A stretch of 64,000 bases of DNA from Terasakiella magnetica (GTDB taxonomy: Bacteria; Pseudomonadota; Alphaproteobacteria; Rhodospirillales; Magnetospirillaceae), in the NCBI GenBank assembly GCA_902729415.1, contig CACVCF010000013.1, positions 1 through 64,000 on the forward strand. The letters run 5' to 3'. The position numbers and the translations under genes were made by a program. The notes beneath the pieces are model-generated. The model did not search any database, was not told the origin of the DNA, and saw nothing but the letters and a program-made list of their open reading frames with translations. Of this stretch, positions 59,806 through 64,000 are shown in pieces; the first letter of the stretch is position 1, and each line of letters opens with the position of its first letter.

Positions 59806-59820
59806 GTTCCGCTTGTGTTC
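59806..59820 (+). promoter_or_regulatory. Alphaproteobacterial LexA (SOS) box
   Basis: GTTC (59806-59809)-N7-GTTC (59817-59820), the exact direct-repeat form of the alphaproteobacterial SOS box. It lies 33 bases before the start of the 88-aa gene and just after the S24 repressor gene. Confidence 0.65.
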
Positions 59821-59852
59821 CTGTGGCGGTCTTACCGCCCGAGGAGACCGCC

Positions 59853-60116
59853 ATGTCTGCCTTCCGCCATAGGGACGGGCTGGAACGCCGCTATGACGGC
59901 CCCATCCTTCCCGCCGACCCCGCGCTTGCCGCCCTACCGACAGGACCGGGGCGGGCACGGCTATTCCAGCGCCTCGCCGCCGAGCAGCGCCAGGACGTGG
60001 CGCGGCGCCGCGTCCGGGTCATGGCCGCGCGAGTGTTGGAGGATGAGGGGTTGAGGACGTCGGCACACCGTCTGAGCTTTTACCGTGACCAGGGCGCGGC
60101 GTGGCAGAGCCTGTAA
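59853..60116 (+). CDS. Small basic protein of unknown function behind an SOS box
   Basis: 88 aa, Arg-rich (QDVARRRVRVMAARVLEDEGLR). No domain recognised. Start ATG at 59853 with GAGGAG at the right spacing. The upstream GTTC-N7-GTTC element suggests induction by DNA damage. It may be the last gene of the phage-associated region, or a host gene. Confidence 0.6.
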   Translation: MSAFRHRDGLERRYDGPILPADPALAALPTGPGRARLFQRLAAEQRQDVARRRVRVMAARVLEDEGLRTSAHRLSFYRDQGAAWQSL

Positions 60117-60158
60117 CACCAAGGGTCCGCCACGCCTGGAGTGCCGCCGGAAAGCGGT

Positions 60159-60965
60159 CTACCCGACGATGTGGGCGCCGCCGTCAATGAACAACGTGGT
60201 GCCGGTCACCGACTTGGCGAGATCGCTGACCAGATAAGCGGCGAACGAGCCGCAATCATTGATATCGGCCAACTGATGGGTCGGGGCCTTGGCCGCGGCC
60301 TCTTCCATCAATTCGTCAAAGCGGTCGATGCCCGACGCGGCGCGGGTCTTGAGCGGGCCGGGCGACAGGGCGACGACGCGGATGCCCTTGGGGCCGAGTT
60401 CATGGGCCAGATATTTGGTGGTGCTTTCCAGCGCCGCCTTGACCGGTCCCATGACGTTGTAATGCTCGACCACTTTGCGGCCACCATAGAACGACACGGT
60501 GATGAGGGCCCCGCCATTGGTCATCAGCGGCTCGGCCAGCTTGGCACAGCGCACGAACGAGAAGCACGACACGTCCATGGCCAGGGCAAAGCCCTCGCGC
60601 GAGCAATCGACCACCCGGCCATGCAGGTCGTCACGATTGGCATAGGCGATGGAATGGATGACGAAGTCGAGACGGCCCCACTTCTCTTCGATAGCCTTGA
60701 ACACCGCTTCCAGTTGCCCGTCCTCGCGCACGTCGCAGGGCAGAATGATGGGTGCGTGCAGGCCTTCGGCCAGCGGACGCACGTATTTGTCACTCTTTTC
60801 GTTGAGGTAGGTGATAGCCAGTTCGGCGCCATAGGCATCACAATGGCGGGCGATGCCATAGGCGATGCTCTGCTCGTTGGCGATGCCGATGATCAGACCC
60901 TTCTTGCCGCGGAGGTCGAGGAGCTGCAAGGCGGGCTGGACGGCGACATTGGCGATCTCATTCAT
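60159..60965 (-). CDS. fabI: Enoyl-[acyl-carrier-protein] reductase (NADH), FabI2 type
   Basis: 268-aa short-chain dehydrogenase-like enzyme for the last step of fatty-acid elongation. It has the FabI nucleotide site GLIIGIANEQSIAYGIA, DFVIHSIAYANRDDL, and the catalytic YNVMGPVKAALES segment (Tyr-x6-Lys). The loop near VSFYGGRKVVEHYN and the SPGPLKTRAASGI region resemble the second alphaproteobacterial isozyme rather than the E. coli protein. ATG at 60965; the upstream open frame is non-coding. Diverges from metZ. Confidence 0.93.
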   Translation of the reverse strand: MNEIANVAVQPALQLLDLRGKKGLIIGIANEQSIAYGIARHCDAYGAELAITYLNEKSDKYVRPLAEGLHAPIILPCDVREDGQLEAVFKAIEEKWGRLDFVIHSIAYANRDDLHGRVVDCSREGFALAMDVSCFSFVRCAKLAEPLMTNGGALITVSFYGGRKVVEHYNVMGPVKAALESTTKYLAHELGPKGIRVVALSPGPLKTRAASGIDRFDELMEEAAAKAPTHQLADINDCGSFAAYLVSDLAKSVTGTTLFIDGGAHIVG

Positions 60966-61107
60966 TATAACACGTCTCCAGAGCAAAAATGCTGCGGCGC
61001 AGCGTAAGCGTGAATCTGGCTGGCAGCAAGACTGATAACCCAATCCAGCCCGTTGTTTCACACAACTGTAACCGTTGAATTTCGCATGCGCGGGGAAATC
61101 AACGCCC

Positions 61108-61137
61108 TTGACGGGGAGAAGCCGGGAGCGCTATCTC
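61108..61137 (+). promoter_or_regulatory. Candidate metZ promoter
   Basis: TTGACG (61108-61113), 18 bases, TATCTC (61132-61137), placing transcription start at about 61142, the first base of the riboswitch. The gap 60966-61288 between fabI and metZ holds this promoter, the riboswitch and a terminator. Confidence 0.55.
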
Positions 61138-61141
61138 TGTT

Positions 61142-61196
61142 TCGTGGTGATTTGTCCGACCGGATTGCGGCCACGGTAAATAAGCAGCTAAAGAGG
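61142..61196 (+). ncRNA. SAM-II riboswitch
   Basis: TCGTGGTGATTTGTCCGACC, GGATTGCGGCCACGGTAAATAAG and GCTAAAGAGG follow the SAM-II consensus (CGTGGTGATTTGgCCG, GCTTGCAGCCACGTTAAA, AAG..GCTAAAG). The P1 stem CGTGG/CCACG and the conserved pseudoknot strands are intact. It binds S-adenosylmethionine and turns down methionine-biosynthesis genes. Located 92 bases before metZ, its classic target. Confidence 0.93.
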
Positions 61197-61216
61197 TTTG
61201 CGCGCTCTCTTATCCG

Positions 61217-61257
61217 AGCCCTGACCCCTTGATCATGGTCGGGGCTTTTGTGTTTTT
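61217..61257 (+). terminator. Intrinsic terminator between SAM-II aptamer and metZ
   Basis: AGCCCTGACC (61217-61226) pairs with GGTCGGGGCT (61237-61246), ten pairs with one G-T, followed by TTTTGTGTTTTT. Lying between aptamer and gene, it implies control by transcription attenuation. Confidence 0.88.
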
Positions 61258-61288
61258 CAGCCCGGTACGCCGGGCAGAAGGAGGCGTC

Positions 61289-62494
61289 ATGAGCAGCGAT
61301 CGGTCCATTCCCCCGTCTTCCCCCCGTTCCTGGCGCCCGCGCACCCTGGCCGTCCGCGGCGGCTTGGCGCGCACCGGCTTCCACGAGACCTCGGAAGCGC
61401 TGTTCATGACCTCGGGCTATGTCTATGACAGCGCCGAGGAGGCCGAGCAGAGCTTCGACGGCACCTTGGATCGCATGGTCTATTCGCGCTTCAAGAACCC
61501 CACCGTCGCCATGTTCGAAGAGCGCCTCGCCGCCATCGAGGGCGCCCAGGCCTGCCGCGCCACCGCCTCGGGGATGGCGGCGGTGCACGCCGCCCTGATG
61601 TGTCAGGTCAAGGCCGGCGATCGGGTGGTGGCCGCCAAGGCGCTGTTCGGCTCGTGCCACTGGATCATCAACGATTTGATGACCCGCTTCGGCATCGAGG
61701 CGGTGTTCGTGGACGGCACCGATCTTGGGCAATGGGCTCAGGCTTTATCCAAGCCCACCGCCTGCGTCTTCATCGAGACTCCGTCTAATCCGACGCTGGA
61801 GATTATCGATATTCCGGCAGTGGCCGAGTTGACCCACAAGGCCGGAGGACGGCTGGTGGTGGACAATGTCTTCGCTACCCCGATTTTCCAAAACCCGCTG
61901 GCGCTGGGCGCCGACGTGGTGGTCTATTCCGCCACCAAACATATCGACGGCCAGGGCCGCTGCCTGGGCGGAGCCATCTTGGCGGATCAGGCATTTTGTG
62001 CCGACGTGCTCGGCCCTTATCTCCGCCATACCGGCCCGGCGCTGTCGCCGTTCAATGCCTGGCTGCTGCTGAAGGGGCTGGAGACGCTGGACCTGCGCAT
62101 GGAGCGTCATTGCGCCAACGCACTCAAAGTGGCCCGTATGCTGGAACGCCACCCCAAGGTGGCCCGCGTGCTTTATCCCGGTCTGGAAAGCCACCCTCAG
62201 CACGCCTTGGCGGCGCGCCAGATGCGGGGTTGGGGCAGCATCGTCGCCATCGACCTTAAGGGTGGCAAGGCGGCGGCCTATGGCCTTCTCAACGGGTTGG
62301 AGACCATCGACATCTCCAACAATCTCGGTGACGCCAAAAGCCTGATGACCCACCCCTGGACCACCACTCACCAGCGACTGAGCCCCGAGGACAAGCTGTC
62401 CATGGGCATCGGTGAAGGGATGCTGCGCCTGTCGGTGGGACTGGAGGATGGCGACGATCTGGTCGAGGATCTGGAGCAGGCATTGGCGGATTAG
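61289..62494 (+). CDS. metZ: O-succinylhomoserine sulfhydrylase
   Basis: 401-aa PLP enzyme of the Cys/Met metabolism family that forms homocysteine from O-succinylhomoserine and sulfide. The PLP lysine is in VVYSATKHIDGQGRCLGG. The MVYSRFKNPT, ATASGMAAVHAAL and FIETPSNPTLEIIDI blocks are typical. ATG at 61289 with AAGGAGG before it. The SAM-II riboswitch upstream supports a methionine role over cystathionine synthesis. Confidence 0.93.
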   Translation: MSSDRSIPPSSPRSWRPRTLAVRGGLARTGFHETSEALFMTSGYVYDSAEEAEQSFDGTLDRMVYSRFKNPTVAMFEERLAAIEGAQACRATASGMAAVHAALMCQVKAGDRVVAAKALFGSCHWIINDLMTRFGIEAVFVDGTDLGQWAQALSKPTACVFIETPSNPTLEIIDIPAVAELTHKAGGRLVVDNVFATPIFQNPLALGADVVVYSATKHIDGQGRCLGGAILADQAFCADVLGPYLRHTGPALSPFNAWLLLKGLETLDLRMERHCANALKVARMLERHPKVARVLYPGLESHPQHALAARQMRGWGSIVAIDLKGGKAAAYGLLNGLETIDISNNLGDAKSLMTHPWTTTHQRLSPEDKLSMGIGEGMLRLSVGLEDGDDLVEDLEQALAD

Positions 62495-62577
62495 TTTAGA
62501 ATCATTGTATTTAAGGTGGTGGACATCCGCTCCATTCGACCTAATATGGTAAGGATGACCGTAGCAGGATAGCCCCA

Positions 62578-62970
62578 ATGTACAGCCAGACCACCCGCGA
62601 CATCATCGTGACGGTAAAGCCGTTCTACCTGGATGATCAGTCCTCGCCCACCGACAACCACTATGTCTGGGCCTATCGGGTGAGGATCGAGAACAAAAGC
62701 AGCGTGACGGTCCAGTTGATGAACCGCCATTGGGTCATAACCGACGCCATCGGCCGGGTCCAGGATGTCAAAGGCCCCGGCGTGGTCGGTGAGCAGCCGG
62801 TGCTCAAGCCCGGTGATGCCTATGAATACACCAGCGGCACGCCGCTGCCGACGGCATCGGGCATCATGGTGGGCACCTACGAGATGGAAGCCGAGGGCGG
62901 CGAGATCTTCACCATCCAGATCCCCGCCTTTTCCCTGGACAGCCCCCATGACCGCCCGCGCTTGAATTAA
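62578..62970 (+). CDS. apaG: ApaG protein
   Basis: 130-aa DUF525 immunoglobulin-like protein, homologous to CorD and to a domain in F-box proteins; its biochemical role is unsettled. It shows [57 protein letters not shown] and GTYEM. Located between metZ and folE on the same strand. Confidence 0.94.
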   Translation: MYSQTTRDIIVTVKPFYLDDQSSPTDNHYVWAYRVRIENKSSVTVQLMNRHWVITDAIGRVQDVKGPGVVGEQPVLKPGDAYEYTSGTPLPTASGIMVGTYEMEAEGGEIFTIQIPAFSLDSPHDRPRLN

Positions 62971-63029
62971 CGGCCCGCTGTTACCACATGCGGTAACTGG
63001 CGATACGCCCTAGGACGGAGAGTGCCATC

Positions 63030-63689
63030 GTGAGCTCCGAAGACACCAGTATCCTGCTTCCCCGCGAACTCGTCCCGGTGCAGCCCCTCACCCGTCGCCG
63101 TCCCAGCCGGGATGAGGCGGAAGCGGCCGTCCGCACCTTGCTGCGCTGGGCGGGCGACGACCCCGACCGTGAAGGTCTGGTGGGCACCCCCGACCGGGTG
63201 GTACGCGCCTATGAGGAATTCTTCTCCGGTTACGAGCAAGACCCCACCGAAATTTTGCACCGCACCTTCGAAGAAACCGAAGGCTATGACGAGATGGTGC
63301 TGCTGCGCGACATCCGCCTCGAATCCCATTGCGAGCACCACGTGGTTCCCATCATCGGCAAGGCCCATGTGGCCTATCTACCCGACCGCCGCGTGGTGGG
63401 TATCTCCAAGCTGGCCCGCGTAGTGGAGATTTACTCCCGCCGCCTCCAGATTCAGGAAAAGCTGACCTCGCAGATCGCCAACACCATCAACGAGGTGCTC
63501 CAGCCCAAGGGCGTGGCAGTGGTGATCGAAGCGGCGCATCAATGCATGACCACGCGCGGCATCCACAAGCCGGGAGTTACCATGGTGACCAGCCGCATGC
63601 TGGGCGCTTTCCGCGACGACCCGGCGACACGCCGTGAATTCATGGCCCTAATCCATAACCAACACAGCAGCGGCCTGTCCAACGTGTAG
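63030..63689 (+). CDS. folE: GTP cyclohydrolase I
   Basis: 219-aa enzyme that converts GTP to 7,8-dihydroneopterin triphosphate, the first step of folate synthesis. Zinc ligands are in [10 protein letters not shown] and HQCMTTRGI. The core [45 protein letters not shown] and SSGLSNV ending is complete. Start is GTG at 63030 with GGAG upstream; no ATG is suitably placed. Confidence 0.96.
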   Translation: MSSEDTSILLPRELVPVQPLTRRRPSRDEAEAAVRTLLRWAGDDPDREGLVGTPDRVVRAYEEFFSGYEQDPTEILHRTFEETEGYDEMVLLRDIRLESHCEHHVVPIIGKAHVAYLPDRRVVGISKLARVVEIYSRRLQIQEKLTSQIANTINEVLQPKGVAVVIEAAHQCMTTRGIHKPGVTMVTSRMLGAFRDDPATRREFMALIHNQHSSGLSNV

Positions 63690-63753
63690 ATTCGCTGGAC
63701 AGGTGCGCCGAACGAGTCCATGAGTCTGATCATCTGGAACGAGATGTGACTTA

Positions 63754-64000
63754 ATGGACGCAAGGCCGGTTCTCTTCGTCAACGGCTTTTTGCTGCTGGT
63801 CCTGGCGGCAGCCATGGGGATTCCTGCCGTGGTGGACCTGATGGTCGGCGATGCCGATTGGAAGGTCTTCGCCATTTCCGGCATGGTCACCGGCTTCGTG
63901 GCCCTGGCCCTGATCTTCGGAGTGCGGCCCAAGGGGCGCCCCAGTTTGACCGCTCGCCAAGCGTTTATGCTGGCCTCGATGGCCTGGGTCTCGACGGCGG
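63754..64000 (+). CDS. TrkH-type potassium transporter, N-terminal part
   Basis: The frame from ATG 63754 runs off the window end after 82 codons. It has two hydrophobic helices (VLFVNGFLLLVLAAAMGIPAVVDL, VFAISGMVTGFVALALIFG) followed by RPSLTARQAFMLASMAWVSTA, the typical N-terminus of TrkH family K+ uptake proteins (SLTxRQAFLLTxxxW). Only the start is visible. Confidence 0.8.
   Translation, partial: MDARPVLFVNGFLLLVLAAAMGIPAVVDLMVGDADWKVFAISGMVTGFVALALIFGVRPKGRPSLTARQAFMLASMAWVSTA

Noticed and set aside
1-64000. Magnetosome (mam/mms) or rRNA genes
   Set aside because: Looked for because the gene content suggests Magnetospirillum; none is present in the window.

Overview
The window is a high-GC alphaproteobacterial chromosome segment, most like Magnetospirillum or a close Rhodospirillales relative. 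The main signs are a SAM-II riboswitch in front of metZ, a phasin promoter flanked by PhaR-like TGCTGCA operators, an alphaproteobacterial GTTC-N7-GTTC SOS box, a FabI2-type enoyl reductase, and a complete anaerobic phenylacetate (Pad) cluster. No magnetosome genes are present, so the genus is an inference from gene content.

Layout. 1-82: the end of an IS630-like element that has cut off a DUF1501 gene partnered with a DUF1800 gene. 2.2-9.7 kb: housekeeping genes (PBP5-like carboxypeptidase with SPOR domain, lipoprotein, phasin, clpS-clpA, K+/H+ antiporter). 9.8-11.9 kb: bifunctional aldolase/SDR. 11.9-24.9 kb: the Pad locus. It holds an FlK-like thioesterase, padB, fdhD, padC, padD (phenylacetyl-CoA:acceptor oxidoreductase and its maturation factor), padEFGHI (phenylglyoxylate dehydrogenase), padJ (phenylacetate-CoA ligase) and a solute-binding protein. 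Together these would convert phenylacetate through phenylacetyl-CoA and phenylglyoxylate to benzoyl-CoA. 25-27.5 kb: a LysE exporter and two regulators (TetR, LuxR-type) around a small MITE-like element and a 47-bp nested palindrome. 27.5-34 kb: ptsN, rpoN, lptB, lptA, lptC, kdsD, an RNase D-type exonuclease and tRNA-Leu(CAG). 34-42.9 kb: NDUFA9-like reductase, two paralogous periplasmic proteins, lipase-like lipoprotein, hemerythrin, ABC ATPase, zinc-finger protein, polA and two small unknown genes.

43-59 kb: a T7/BPP-1-like podovirus head-tail gene set, almost all on the minus strand. It has portal, scaffold, capsid, two tail-tube proteins, a fiber with coiled-coil repeats, a LamG tail protein, small and large terminase and a 3TM holin. 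No integrase, replication, RNA polymerase or recognisable internal-virion gene is seen, so it is either a decayed prophage or a domesticated particle or gene-transfer-agent-like locus. Between scaffold and capsid, on the opposite strand and with its own promoter, lies a two-gene cassette: an MCP-like soluble protein with two receptor-tip-like motifs, and an oxygen-binding di-iron metallo-beta-lactamase-fold protein (ODP type). This looks like a chemotaxis-style oxygen/iron sensing pair inserted in a virion gene cluster, and is the most unusual feature here.

59-64 kb: LexA-like S24 repressor, a small gene behind an SOS box, fabI, the SAM-II riboswitch with intrinsic terminator and metZ, apaG, folE and the start of a TrkH-type potassium transporter cut by the window end.
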